Origin: Juglans regia
Taxonomy: Eukaryota > Streptophyta > Magnoliopsida > Fagales > Juglandaceae
DNA: 64,000 nt
NCBI RefSeq assembly: GCF_001411555.2
Contig: NC_049903.1
Coordinates: 18,953,234 to 19,017,233, forward strand
Direction of reading: 5' to 3'
Numbering within the stretch: the first letter of the stretch is position 1; each line of letters opens with the position of its first letter. Under the pieces are notes generated by a model. That model did not search any database. It was not told the DNA's origin and worked only from the letters and a program-made list of their open reading frames with translations. Positions 35,176 through 47,713 of this stretch are shown in pieces. The position numbers and the translations under genes were made by a program.

Positions 35176-36403
35176 CTTAAAATTTGTATCCCTTATTTGA
35201 TTAAAAATAGAGTCTGGAAATTATATGAAAGTATGTCAACTTTTAAAGCCAAAGGAAAACGTTTTCTTTGTAGCTTAGAGCATCCTCAATGGATTAGTCA
35301 ATACTAAAGGACACTTTTGATGAATGTTAAATGAATTTGGCTTTTGTTTATTCCATTTGTCCCCACATTTTAATAGCTATTTTTTCTTTATATAATAATA
35401 AAATAATATAAGATGAATTTAACTTTGACTATTCACATCAAACCCCCATATTAGATTATCTATTTATTTATTATATAGTAATGAGTAATTAATAATTAAA
35501 AAATATTTAATTTTTTTAATTATTAATTTATTTAATTTTATCATATTTTTTCATTCTACCTATTATATATTAATTAGTAATCATATTCTAATTAAATTAT
35601 ATTAATTAGTAATCATATTCTAAACAAAAAAGAGAAGGTTTGGTACCATTCGAGGCCCCCTAGCACATGAGCTGTGCATTAATGGTTTTTTTTTTTTTTT
35701 GAGTAAACTAAAGCTGTGCATTAATAGTTAGAAAATAGATATTTACTTGAAAATAGTTAATTTACTTAAAGCCGTGCCCCCTAAATATCACATGGTAATA
35801 TTACTTTCATTCAACTTAAAAATAGATATGAAAGCAGAGAAATAAATAAATAATAAAAATACATTTGGTGTATTTATCGGAATTAACAAATTTGAAAATT
35901 TTTGGTGTTTACTGTAGCTAAAATTTAAATATTTAGCTAATCTATTGTGATGATATTTTGAGATCTAATAGTTAAATATGTGATAATAGCAAAGCAAGAC
36001 CAAAACCCAATAAATGGATAATCCGCGTCTCTTACTCCCAATTGCATTCAAGCCCATAAGTTCACAATCCCAAGGAATTGTATTAAACTGGATGCCTTAA
36101 ATTCGAAACTCTACCTTCACACTCACGAGGTCATTGATCAAATGGACAAGTTTTTCCTTGAGATGCAATTTAGAAAAATTCTTTGTCAAGAATATGTTCA
36201 CGTTGGAATTATGTTCTGTCGAAGAGAATTTACCAAAGATTATTTGTGGAGGACCAGTGCAAGTACAAGTGCAACCCCTCATCAGGAGGCAACAACCATA
36301 ATTTCTCTCTCTTCACTTTGATATCGGTGAGAGAGCTGCGTGTATGCAACGCTGTTCCTCTCTTCTCCCAGTTTTTATACATTTCTCTTTAGAGAAAAGA
36401 TAC
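35176..36403. other. AT-rich intergenic, possible MITE remnant
   Basis: A GAGCATCCTCAATGGATTAG start near 35279 resembles the left end of a different plant MITE group, but no matching right end (inverse GAGCATCC) was found. A 25-base unit TATATTAATTAGTAATCATATTC is duplicated at 35564-35623. No gene is seen. Confidence 0.35.
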
Positions 36404-36552
36404 TTACAATTATGAATTACGTAACCGTCACGTAATCGTTTTGAAAAAAATGAATAAAATATGAAACCTACATGAAAAAAATTAATTTTTTAATAGTAAA
36501 CCCTATTCTTTTTCAAAGCGATTACGTACTTCACAGTTATATGTAGAATTAC
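36404..36552. mobile_element. Small foldback MITE
   Basis: The left arm contains ACGTAATCGTTTTGAAAAA, and the right arm contains its near inverse TTTTTCAAAGCGATTACGT, with further weaker pairing outward to ACTTACAATTATG against CAGTTATATGTAG. Total length is about 150 bp. No clear target duplication is seen. Confidence 0.4.
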
Positions 36553-36904
36553 TCTCTCTTTAACCAGGACGTGCATTTGGGTATTGCCTTCTCAAGATGA
36601 AAATCATTACCATTTTTTTTTTCTCTCTTATTTTAATTTTCCCCAATAGAAAATCATTAGTGATATTATATTCCACCCATTCCAAGAATATTCAATTTTA
36701 AAATATGGTCTCTGTCAAATGCCTTCTAGCTAACCAGTCCACAGATAAAACCCCAAGAACCATTTGAGAATATTCTTCTATTTTTTGGGGAACGAGCCTC
36801 ACCGTTCCTTCTCCTTTTTGTTCTGGTTTTTTTTTTTTTTCAGAACAGAGTAGTACAGAGGGCTCCACCAGTGAATTTATTATCCTCAGTCTGATCAGCT
36901 CTGC

Positions 36905-38132
36905 TTAATCTGCGTTATCTTGAAGCAGACACCATGCATTCAATTTCCGCCGCTTGGTGTCTCTATTTTCTGTCCCCACAGTGTTGTTACTCATGTTGTT
37001 GATATTCTCGCATTCCCAATGGGTGCAACCGCGGTCCAACACGCTCACTGGGGTCCTTGTGCTCGCCACCGTATCTAACGTTGACTCGCACCTTTCCACT
37101 TCAACCACCATTTCTTGCATACCGTTGAAGCATTTCATCAAGTTCTCCTACAACCCACAGCCTTGAGTTATAAGCATGGAAGAACGAGATAACGTTGACA
37201 AATAGATAACAAAATATTAAAAAATTTATTTTCACTTACTTTATTTACGTATTTACAAGTCAAAATCGAAGCTTTAAAAGAAGGGAATTGCAATGGGAAC
37301 AGCTCATATGAAGCAGAAAGAAGCGCGGATGCCGCAATTATCGAGGGTTTGTGCTTTAAAAGCTCAATTTCTGTGATGAAATCATGAACATAACCACATG
37401 ATGAGCTTTATTCAACAGAAAATTGTAAAGAAGTAAAGAATAGGAGCATGACTATAAGAGAGTTAGCACCATTATGGGATTGGAAGATGATCTCTATTGC
37501 TCGAAGTTTGAGAGCTTGTCTCAATGGTGGGTCTTTGAGTTGGAAAATGGATAGAAAGAAGTACAGAAATGGGAAAGGTGTCAATGATCTCATTCGCCAA
37601 TCCAGAGCGTCAAGTATTAGAAGTTCCATCTTATTTATTGCCTGCGTCTCAAAGCAGCAATCCTTCTCTCCCTGTTATATTGTTTAAGGATTAATTGCAA
37701 AATATAGTTCCTTTTGAGTAAAACAGTTCACATCAAACATTCTTTTACCTTGAAATCAGAGGGCAGGAAGGGAATGCTCTTCATCTTCGCAGCAAGAGAG
37801 AGGCACGACAATGCGAGGAGTCTCAGCATCCACGGCTTTTCCTGCTGCATAATGGGGTTCAGATATTTTACACCATTAATGCTCTTGATTTCCATCATGT
37901 ATAGGAATATAAATGAAAATAAAATATGATGGAGATTCAGAACCAGATTGTTCATTTACCGGGATGTCTTGCTTTGAAATGAACCGATTCGTGTAATTGA
38001 TAGCAAGGTAGGGTATGAACGGGTCCATGTTGCGGGAACGCTGCGCTTGTGAAGTAGAATCAATTTACAATAAAGCACAAGACTATATATAACGAGAAAA
38101 TCTTGGTTTCTGAATCTATGACATACATATAC

Positions 38133-38167
<35 letters not shown>

Positions 38168-38364
38168 ACGGTGGTGGCCGTGATTACCTGCAAGATATAA
38201 GAAATGGCTTCGCGGCGGAAAGAAACGTGGAAATCGCTGGTTTTAAAACTGCTTAAGAATTCCTGCGATTGCATGTGATCAGATTCAGAGGCGAAGAGAT
38301 CTGGGATAGCATCAGATTGATGCTCTTGGAAGCTTGTTAGTGGGTCTTCAAGCTCAAACTCCAT
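36905..38364 (-). CDS. CYCD6;1: Cyclin D, CYCD6/CYCD5 type, six exons
   Basis: On the minus strand exons are 38364-38188, 38040-37960, 37844-37749, 37671-37470, 37370-37240 and 37147-36905, all GT-AG and in frame, giving 309 residues. The start is MEFELEDPLTSFQEH. The cyclin N-fold spans exons 1-4: REAISYILQ, YLAINYTNRFIS, EKPWMLRLLALSCLSLAAKM and MELLILDALDWRMRS. The C-fold follows in exons 4-6 (PSIIAASALLSASYELFP, YVNKENLMKCFNGMQEM). No LxCxE retinoblastoma-binding motif is present, as is known for Arabidopsis CYCD6;1. Length also fits that gene (about 300). D cyclins activate CDKA/CDKB kinases to drive cell division; CYCD6;1 acts in formative root divisions. The symbol is by family resemblance and CYCD5;1 is the main alternative. 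Intron 1 contains a TA microsatellite. Confidence 0.87.
38136..38164. repeat. (TA)n microsatellite in cyclin intron 1
   Basis: This TA run of about 28 bases starts 24 bases past the exon 1 donor on the minus strand. Confidence 0.85.
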
Positions 38365-38648
38365 CCCTCTCTCTGTTCTCTTTCTTCGTTTTTTTTATTC
38401 CTCGGGGGAGGGACGAGGGAGTGTTTTTTACGTGTATCTGTGTGGGTTCTGAGACTGCAAAGAGCCAAGGGGAAAGGGAGTAGGAAAGAATTGAGGCCAA
38501 GTGAGTACTAATAACGAGGAAAAAGAGAAGCTTCGCTTTCTGTGTTTAAAAAAGAAGCTCTGCAAGTCGTCTGCTGCACTTCTCAGTTTCAGTCCTTTCC
38601 ACTGCTGCATTTACTTTATGTAACAATCTTGATCCCATTGTCCCACTC

Positions 38649-38649
<1 letters not shown>

Positions 38650-38681
<32 letters not shown>
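38650..38681. repeat. (TAA)n microsatellite upstream of the cyclin gene
   Basis: About ten TAA units lie 285 bases upstream of the cyclin start codon, in its likely promoter or 5' leader. Confidence 0.85.
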
Positions 38682-38684
<3 letters not shown>

Positions 38685-38944
38685 TAAAGTGTTAAAGAAA
38701 TGTACTTGTCAAAAGTTAATTGGTGTGATAAATTGGAAAGATTTCCAGTAATTTTCTTGACATTGAAGGTATTTGTGAACAAAATTCAAGAACTATAACT
38801 TAAAGAAAACTTTGATTTCTTATGGACATTGACAACTCTGAATGTTTGTTGTTTAGTGAATTCAATCAATCTTCAGCCAACTGATTAATCTAAAATAGAA
38901 CCACTTTGGTTCATAAATTTTTAAATATTATTTAGAAGCAATTA

Positions 38945-39152
38945 GGTTTTTTTTTTATTTTCAGAAAACATCTTATCTCATTTCATCTCATTATTATAAA
39001 TTTTCTAACTTCTAATACAAAATAAAATAAACAATTCAACTTTTTTAAATCTCAAAATAAAAATAATATTAAAAAATATATTATAACAATACTTTATTCA
39101 ACTTTTTAACTTTAATATCAACTCATTTCATCTCATCTCTGAAAATAAACAA
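38945..39152. mobile_element. MITE, ATCCAAA/TTTGGAT family, copy 6
   Basis: It has CATCTTATCTCATTTCATCTC at the left, the AATACAAAATAAAATAAAC core, and CAACTCATTTCATCTCATC at the right. Terminal TTTGGAT words are eroded. It lies in the upstream region of the cyclin gene. Confidence 0.55.
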
Positions 39153-39462
39153 ATCCTAAGACTTTAAGTGGGAAATATTATAAATGTTATAAGACTAATT
39201 TTATATGTCTATCTTATATTTTTTCTTATTATATATTGACCTTGAATTGTCACAATTTCATGTACAGGTACAACAACACTCTAGAGCCTATTAATGCTGA
39301 GAGGGAAGCCTTTGTTGATAAAAGTATACTAGCTGGTGGCACGACTGAATGACTATTGCAGCTGAACAGAGATTGAAATCAGGGGTGGTTTTGATAAGAA
39401 AAAAAAATAGATCTAGTCTCTTGCAGAAGAACAAGTGGTCCCTTAACACACACACAACACAA

Positions 39463-39499
<37 letters not shown>

Positions 39500-40287
39500 C
39501 TAAATGGTAGAGACAGTTGTGGTATATATCTTTCCTCTGGTCCGAGATAAGCGCTGGCATAGATTGAGAGGCACACCGATAAATCCATCACTAGGTACAA
39601 ATCTTGCATCCATGTAGCAGCTGGCACACCGGCTTTTACTGCCACCTTCTCTCATTCCTCCTTGTCCGACTATTTAATTGCATATGTATCAGATTCTAGC
39701 TAGCCCCTTTGCATTGCCATAACTGATATTGCATGAAGCTTTCGTGTTTAGGACCAAAAAAGTTCATTGAATTACGCCCATGAATTCAGCCATAAAGAAA
39801 GGGAATGCAATACAATGCAACGCTTATAGGCTCTCTTAGGCCTATTGTTTCACCCTTTTCCCCCCCTCTAGATTTGGATCCATAAAGTAGAGACATAGAC
39901 ATATTAAGTCAAGCTTTTATTGAGTATTTAATTTTTTCTGAAAATTAAATTCATTGGACAATTATAAGTACTGTATATAAGACTTATTTTCTCTATCTGT
40001 CTCACTCTTTATACCGGAACTCTTAAAGAGATTTGAATTTTTTCTCTAATAATCAACCTCAACTTTTCAAGCAATTGGATCATCTCCTATATCTCTTATA
40101 CACATTAGCTAAATCCTATATATATATATATATATATTCACCCATTCTTAAACCTTAAACTCTAGAGAATTAATCTGAATCCACTTATTCATTCAATAAT
40201 GGTAAAATGAATCACATCTTTGCCTGCCATTTACAATGACTTTTCTTGTTTGCGTTATCCATGAAAAGATAGCATGTGATGTCACGA
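39153..40287. other. Intergenic, no gene, GA microsatellite
   Basis: There is no coding signal. A (GA)n run with an adjoining CA-rich stretch sits at 39450-39498 and a (TA)n run near 40118-40137. Confidence 0.4.
39467..39498. repeat. (GA)n microsatellite
   Basis: This is a GA dinucleotide run of about 32 bases, preceded by an imperfect CA stretch. Confidence 0.85.
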
Positions 40288-40491
40288 GTCGGGCTCGATT
40301 TGGATATATAAAATATTTTATCTTATCTTATCTCATTTTATTATTATAATTTTTTTATAATTTTAAACAAAATATAATAAAGAATTCAATTTTTTTTAAT
40401 TTTAAAATAAAAATTATATTTTAATAATATTTTATTTAATTTTTAAAAAAATATTATATCTCATTTCATTTAAAATATATAACCAAACGTA
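40288..40491. mobile_element. MITE, ATCCAAA/TTTGGAT family, copy 7
   Basis: It starts CGGGCTCGATTTGGATATA and ends AATATATAACCAAACG. The inner CTTATCTTATCTCATTTT and AAACAAAATATAATAAAG match the family core. Confidence 0.6.
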
Positions 40492-42676
40492 ACAGTATTA
40501 ATACCAGTTGATGAGAATCTGGTCAGGTTATTAATTACATTGACAATGTAAAACATGGTTCACACCAGTACTACTAACAGATAAGGTAGCTAGGTTCCAT
40601 GTCAAGCTTATATTCATAGAGGTGGGGAACCTTCAGCTACGTTAAGCTCTATCACTGGGGCCATCCGGAGCTTTCATACCCGAGAGGGAGATCGTACAAT
40701 GTGACTCACATGTTTGAGTGACAAAATGCTCAATTGGGTCCAGCAGACCTTTCATTTTTCAACAAGTGTTTGTAGTTTTCCTCCGTAGCGTTTCCTATAT
40801 ATAAGATTATAAATTTATGAATAGTAATGAAATATTTTATAAATAGTAATTAAATAATTTAAGTTAAGATTTTTATAAAATTTTAGATAATGAGAAAAAA
40901 AATTAAATAAAAAAATTATAAGTTAAAAGACTGTTATAATATAATTTTTATTTAAATATTTGAAAAAATTAAATTATTTTTTATATTTTATTTGAAAATT
41001 TAAGAAAATTATAAAAATTAAAAATTAAAAAATAAAAAATATTTATATTTAAATATTAAAATGAGACGTGATAATTTTAAATATTTAAATCGTATTTGAA
41101 TGATAACAATCCAGGCACAAGTCATTAGCTTATATATAATCGAGAATATTGTTCTATAAAGACAGAAACTATGGCATCCAGCAAATCCCACCAGTCTCGG
41201 ATTCGTAGAAAGTTCCTTACTGAGGCGGACTACTGAGTTGTTTCGGGATCCCAGAAAGATCACCATCTTGATCATTCAGAAATCAATGAGTTGTAAGCAG
41301 TAAGCACATCTTAAAAATTATTATAATTTTACTCCTTGGATTTGCTTGAGGTATACTTCTAATTGAATAAGGTTTGTTTGGTTCTTGAATTAAATTAAAT
41401 TTATTTTAAACTAATTATTTATAAATTTTGTTATTATTTTTTTAATTTTTCATAAAAGAATTAAATTCATATTACGTATTTGATATATTTTAATTTAAAA
41501 AATTAAACTTATCTTAACTTAAAAAAGTCAAATTCATATCAATGAAATCTGTAAAATATTATTTTTTATAATTTAATTTAACTCATCTTAATATCTAAAT
41601 ATATTCTGACTATGAAGACAGGTTATGGCCATTCCCTTATAACATTTTTATAAAGTAATAAAATAATATTAGCTTGAGCAAACCCAATAACTAAAATAAT
41701 AAAACTAAAAAGGGCGAAAGTGCAACACTAATATGGTAAAAACAAAAAACCAAACCCAAAAAGTGTGTCCGGCCACGAGTATGTCGGGGTGTGGGGGCAA
41801 AGACAAGTAGCTAGAATATCTACAATAGAAGGACAAACCATACAAACAATTTGAACAGAAGACTACACAAATCATAAATTGAAAAGATACAACATGTATT
41901 GCTGGTGTTTCCTTGTCATGGCAGGGGTGACAGCTACGGTGTATGTCCCTCTATTAAATAACACACTCTTTTTTCCACATGATGCTAGACAGGATTATTT
42001 CTTTTGTTTTGTAATGCATGATCGTCATTATGGAATTAGACTACATTTATTTTTATGTCGAGCTTTGTTATTTATCATCACCATATACTATATCTTTTTT
42101 TTTTTTATATATATATTCTTTTAATTTATTTTTCTTAAATTAATTGAATTATTTTCTCAAGAACATGAGCTAGCTGTTAGATTAACTCGGTTTCATTGAT
42201 GAATAACAAAAGTTGCCTGTGCACCAAAAAAGGAGAAGACTGCTGCGTACATAGGCATTTTTAAGGAAAAATCTTCCTTTTGAAAATAGAACTGGAGAAC
42301 TTAATTAATTTGCTTGCTTTTCACACATAATATTTAAATGATGGGACGTAGATATAAATGATGAAATTGAATGGTGCTAGTTAGACTAGCAAGGCCCCAG
42401 TAAATGGTGGTACAGTGTCATCAGCTTGATAATTTTTTGAGGGGGACCAAGGCTATATGTTCATTCTGAGAAGTCCTCCCCTCACGCGTAGTCTTTCTTG
42501 ATAATTCAAGCTGCATGCATGCCTGTCTAAGAACATAGCAAAACCTAGCTGCAGGTTACAACAAGCTCATGCATGAGCTGACCCCATGTATCTGTGGCAC
42601 AAGCAATTACTAGACATCATTATGTGTAAATGTGTATATAGCTAGCTAGCTAACATGCCATAGGGATGATCTCTTC
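40492..42676. other. AT-rich intergenic with two decayed MITE copies
   Basis: There is no gene. Very AT-rich segments at about 40800-41105 and 41368-41612 keep family words such as TTTGAAAAAATTAAATTATT and GGTTTGTTTGGTTCTTG but are badly decayed copies. The remainder is unrecognised. Confidence 0.35.
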
Positions 42677-42917
42677 GAATTCTTGATCGAATTAATCTAG
42701 AGTCTAGGACTGCGAGAGAAAAATATATAATAAACATATGGAGTAGCTATAAACTTATATATAAATGTTATGATATATTTTATTCTATGTGTATATCTCA
42801 TTCCAGCTAAAATGTTTCTATTTTCATAACAAACAATCATTTTTATTGTAAATAACTTGTCACAAATCTTTATTTTTCTTGTAGTGATTATAAGCTCTAG
42901 AGTTCGATCAAGAATTC
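42677..42917. repeat. Inverted repeat pair around a CACTA-like end
   Basis: GAATTCTTGATCGAATTAAT followed by CTAGAG (42677-42702) is the near inverse of CTCTAGAGTTCGATCAAG plus AATTC (42895-42917), about 190 bases apart. Just inside the right arm is TTTTTCTTGTAGTG, which reads like a CACTA right terminus. Its left partner is not seen. Confidence 0.45.
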
Positions 42918-43159
42918 TAGGGATTTAAATCTAATAACATGGTGATAATTTATTGCCATCATCTCACTTGAAACCCAAAAATATAAAATAAAAAGTAATT
43001 CTAATCGGTCAAAACTTCAACAAACATGAATCACACGCTTAATTTGTCCCAAAATTACAAAGAATTTTGATTTTTAAAGACAAAATTTTTTAGCGACAAA
43101 TTAATTTTCGTCCCTAAAAATATTTATATGGGGTGAAAATTAAATTTCATCTCAAAATA

Positions 43160-43730
43160 TAGAAGTGGTTTTAGCTTCGTTCAAACAAACAAATATTTGT
43201 TCGAACAACACTTATAGTGTCTAAAAATAAGCGTTCGAACGTTCACAAACATGTTCGAACAATATTATAATTCATATTCCAACGGTTACATAATTGTTCG
43301 AATAATAATCGTGACGGTAAAGTATAGATAATTGTGCCGAGGAAAGGTCGAAACCTTTCGAACGAGATATTTAATCATTTGAACAAAGTATTTGGTGGGA
43401 AGTTATAAATAAATTTGACGGTGATAGTTGTTATACTATTCGAACGTTCCCATACACATTCGAACAATATTTTAATTCACATTCGAATGCTGCCATAACT
43501 GTTTGAATAATAGTTGTGGTGGGAATGTATACACAATTTTGCCCAGTGAAAGTTAGAACCCGTTTGAACGCTATATTTAATCATTTAAACGAAGTTTTAG
43601 TGGGAAGTTATTAATAAATATGGCAGGGATGATTGTTATAGAGTTTGAACGGTACTTTATGTTCAAACAGAGTTGTAAATTGTTCAAATTGTCATAAGAG
43701 GCATTTAAACGGTAGCGTAGAAAATCGAAA
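43160..43730. repeat. CACTA left subterminal array, part 1
   Basis: Dispersed TTCGAACG, TTCGAACAA and decayed TTCAAACG words occur every 20-60 bases in both orientations. Such arrays bind the element's own DNA-binding protein in En/Spm-type transposons. Confidence 0.65.
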
Positions 43731-44108
43731 TAAGTTTAATTATAGAAATTTATTGAAAGACATTCAAATATTTTAAAAATAAGTATTATTTGAGTCTATT
43801 AATTATCATTTTCAAAAGATGAAAAATCTACCTATACGGATTTATTATTATTTATTATAAATTAAAATATATCATACATGTCGTCTTAAGAATTTTATAT
43901 AATTAATTTAAAATTTAACTATTGACTTTTGTTAAAGTAATGACATTCTAGGGAAGGCCATTTTTTATATTATCATGCACTGCAAAGTAAAACAAGGGAA
44001 ATGATTTTTTTATAAGAAACAAGCTAGCTATATATAACAAATAAAAACGATATATTAATTAAATCGACAACATTCGGAACAGAACAAAAGCTCAAATAAA
44101 AAATAAAA

Positions 44109-45190
44109 CTACCGAGTAAGATTATACAGGTCTTCTTGGATGACAGTAATGCGTCCCGCAATCTCTTGCAGTCGAGCCATGATGGGTACAGTGATCCTCT
44201 CCACAATCCTCTCCATGTCCCTGCATCAAAAGTGTGCGATGCTACTTGGGCAGGGACCACATCTCTTTGGTAGTAGCCCTGTAGCATGTCTATCAACACC
44301 GCATCAGTAGAAGCTGGAACACGCTCCGTGCCACTATCTTGTGCCACTGGAACATTAATGCGAGCCTTCCATAAGTGGCCCTCGCTCTTCCTAAATGTGA
44401 TCTTGTTAAGGGGTCCGATCTGTGGTTGTCTCTACCTTGTCATTAGCACAGACCCCTGATTGGACTAGGAGATTAGAGATCATCGATGCATATGATAGAC
44501 TACTTCTACTAGAATACCATGAGTCAAATCGGATGTGGATGAGGAAGTATAGAGGCAGACCAATCAGCTCTCCTCGTGCTATCTGTAACATAAATCGAGC
44601 TCGTTCCATGCCGAAGTCAGTCTTGTGTTTTCTCGAATCAATGTTATGGGAGATAATCAAATTTAACATTCAAAAAAATTCAATGCAATCAACCTGTTTG
44701 ATCACCTTGCTGCCATCATATGGAGGAGCCGAATTGTCATGCATCAACCAACGAATCTCATCATAAGTGGGGCCGTTATTTGTTGGAGCCTCATCCTCAA
44801 TGGCATCCTCACCATCTATCCCTGCACCTGGTTGTAGTGCAAAGTATGCACCAAGCTCACAAAAGATCCCAAGAAAGTGAGCGATAATTTCTGCTGAGAT
44901 AGTAATACTCACTCTCCGAATAACGAACGAGAAGAACTCCTCGTTAGCCTCTATTTTACCTATGGTCTAATAAAACTCACTCACCATGTCAGGATAGGCC
45001 ACCCCCCTCTGTTGACAGATCAGGCTCCATTCTCTATTGCTGATAATAGATAATAGGCTCCTCCATCCCAGACAAAATCGAGGAAGTCTTTTATAATGAT
45101 CTCTTGCTCAACCAGTACCAACCTCCTTGGCTCACTAGCTTCACCTCTAGTTTGGCCCTCTCTCCCACGTTTCCTTCCAATAATTGCCAT
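44109..45190 (-). pseudogene. Putative plant transposon protein (PF20167-like), antisense
   Basis: Minus-strand reading starts MAIIGRKRGREGQTRGE and gives FVWDGGAYYLLSAIENGA. In a shifted frame it then gives RGVAYPDMVSEFY, IEANEEFFSFVIRRVSI and a LMHDNSAPPYDGSK segment. At 44669-44410 comes NIDSRKHKTDFGMERARFML, then ASMISNLLVQSGVC. This order matches the plant transposon domain that has an R...H...R..ERA core and a SxLIxxLxxxAGV segment. The C-terminal part looks coiled-coil (RDMERIVERITVPIMARL). At least three frameshifts are needed. The function of the family is unknown. It lies between two halves of the CACTA left subterminal array and runs against the CACTA genes, so it was probably captured or nested. 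Confidence 0.5.
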
Positions 45191-45249
45191 TAATTCACTT
45201 TTCATAAAACAAATAGACAATGAATATAAATAAAATAAAAAGTTATAAA

Positions 45250-46870
45250 ATATTATATTGAGTACTGTTCGAAATAAAAGATAGCCTATTCGATTAGTCT
45301 GTTCGAACGGTTTGAAAACTGTTCGAATAGTTTTTGCTAAATAGAAGTTTTCAAGTTCAAATGTGGCACTATGCATTCGAACGGAAAACTAGTTATAAAC
45401 TCGTTCAAATAAATTTATTCCATTCGAACGGATAAAATTATACGCTAAGTAAAACCATTCGAACAAAAGCGACACTTGTTCGAACGGTTTATACACATTC
45501 GAATAAATAAAAATATTATTCAAACAAGATCATCATATGGCCATCATTATGATAATTTAACAACATTCAAACTAATGCTTATCCGTTCGAACGGAAAAAA
45601 TATATTCGAATTAGTAATTAACACAATTTTTGTAGTTCAAATGTATAGTGCCACGTTCAAACTGGAAAATGTCTGTTTATAAAAAACTATTCGAACTGTT
45701 TTCAAGCCATTCAAACGAGCTAACCCATAAAGCTTCATGGCTGAGTCGACTCAGAACCAAACCAAAAAACCAGCGATTCATCAAGAATCTTTGGTTTTAA
45801 GCATACAAACTTACATGGAGTGAAGCCTTCACTCCATTTCTATGGCCAAATGCTGTGTGTGGTAGACAGGAAATGTCACAAAAGGGGTTGGATTCGATTC
45901 AAAATCTGACCCAATTTTCATCTTATTTTTATCCTAATAACAACCCAAATAGACAAGGAAGGTGAGTCATACCTCTTAGACAGCAGAAAACGGTTGTAGA
46001 ACGACAGAGATTAGTAGCAAACTTCGGCTCACGAAGGCGAGTATTCTAACGGTTTGTGAAAATATGAATAGTTCGATATTCGAACTGGGTCTTATGCCTC
46101 AAACATTCACATTCGAACTAGTATTTTTAAGTTCGAACGGTTTATTAGAATGAATTCATCTGCTCGAACTGGACTTTTCGTTCGAACAAGTATTTTAATA
46201 GTTCAAACAGAAGTTGTTCCGTTTGAACAATAGATGCATGAAGTTTCCAGAATATAATATAATATAGTATATTATAACTACTATAGTACTTATAATATAG
46301 AATCTAGTACTTATAATATACTATATATAGTAATTATAATATATTATACTAATATATACTATACTATTTACTATACTATAATAAAATCCAAGTGCACTTA
46401 TTGTATTTTATGTCTATATTATATATATATATAATAATAATATTAGGTCTCTATAATAATATTAGTATATTATGTTGACTATATTATATATATAATATAA
46501 AATAATATAATCACGGAGCAGCTAAGCCTCATCCTAAGACTTTCTTGTTCAAACGGGTATACTACCATTTGGACACCATACATTTAGAATCGAATGGTTT
46601 TTAAAAGTATTCGAATGTAATTATCAAAATGTTCAAATGACATATTTAACTATTCGAACGAAATCTCCAATCTTATTGAGGGGAGATCACATATACGGAA
46701 AAATTTTGCCTACATTTAAGGAAATATTCTGGGGAATATTATGTTATTTGCATTCGAACGCATATGTAAAGCATTTGAATGGATAAATGATGAATTAAGC
46801 ACGCCGAAATTAGGTGCCATTGTGAAAATTTCATATTCGAAGGGGTAAAAAACTGTTCGAACGCAATGTT
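45250..46870. repeat. CACTA left subterminal array, part 2
   Basis: Dense TTCGAACGG/CCGTTCGAAC-like words continue from 45250 to 46870, broken by a low-complexity TATAATA tract at about 46248-46510. It is the same motif family as in part 1 and the right arm. Confidence 0.65.
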
Positions 46871-47257
46871 CAAGAATTTCAAACCATATACTTCCAGTCT
46901 TCTATTCACGATGCACTTCATCTCCAACTGAACAGTGGAAAGCTTGTAGTAGAGAGAGAGGGGCAACATCCTAGAGAGAGAGTGTGTGTGTGTTAGAGAG
47001 AGTACATTCTAGAGAAAGAGAGTGACTAGAAATTTGTTCGTGGGTTCATAGTGAAGGAGAAGTTGAGGTTTGTATTTTTTTCAAATTTATTTATGTATTT
47101 CAAATTAATGTAGAAAATATAAAATTTGATTTATGATTTCTCTCATATGTAGGTTTTGGGGAGATTTATTGGATTGCACAAATTTAAGGTAAGTTTTGTT
47201 AAACATTTGGGGAAGAATATTATGGTGATTTGTGAAAAAAATGGAATATAAGGTATT

Positions 47258-47708
47258 TGGGTATATTGTGTGATTTGTGAAAAAATGGAGTATGTTGGTA
47301 TGTTAGTGTATTTGTGAAAATATGTTGGTATGTTAGTATATTTGTGAAAATATATTGGTATGTTAGTTAGTGTATTTGCGTAAACTATGTTGGCATGTTA
47401 GTTTATTTGTGAAAATATGTTGATATGTTAATTAGTGTATTTGTGAAAATATGTTGGTATGTTAATTAGTGTATTTGCATAAAATATGTTGGTATGTTAG
47501 TGTATTTGTGAAAATATATATGTTGGTATTTTAGTGTATTTGCGAAAATATATTGGTATGTTAATTAGTGTATTTGCATAAAATATGTTGGTATGTTAGT
47601 GTATTTTTTAAAATATGTTGGTATGTTAATTAGTTTATTTGCATAAAATATGTTGGTGTGTTAGTGCATTATTTGTGAAAATATGTTGGTATGTTAGTGT
47701 ATTTGCAT
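47258..47708. repeat. Minisatellite, about 40-bp units
   Basis: At least ten imperfect units built on GTGTATTTGTGAAAATATG plus TTGGTATGTTA follow each other, some with an inserted ATTAGT or with GCATAAA in place of GTGAAAA. They lie just after the GAGAGA-rich leader of the CACTA element. Confidence 0.75.
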
Positions 47709-47713
47709 AAAAT

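Noticed and set aside
36954..37166. Plus-strand open frame over the cyclin gene
   Set aside because: It is the antisense shadow of cyclin exon 6, which has splice-consistent coding and domain support.
47258..47708. CRISPR-like spaced repeats
   Set aside because: Units are contiguous and drift gradually, with no distinct spacers, in a eukaryotic transposon. It is a minisatellite.
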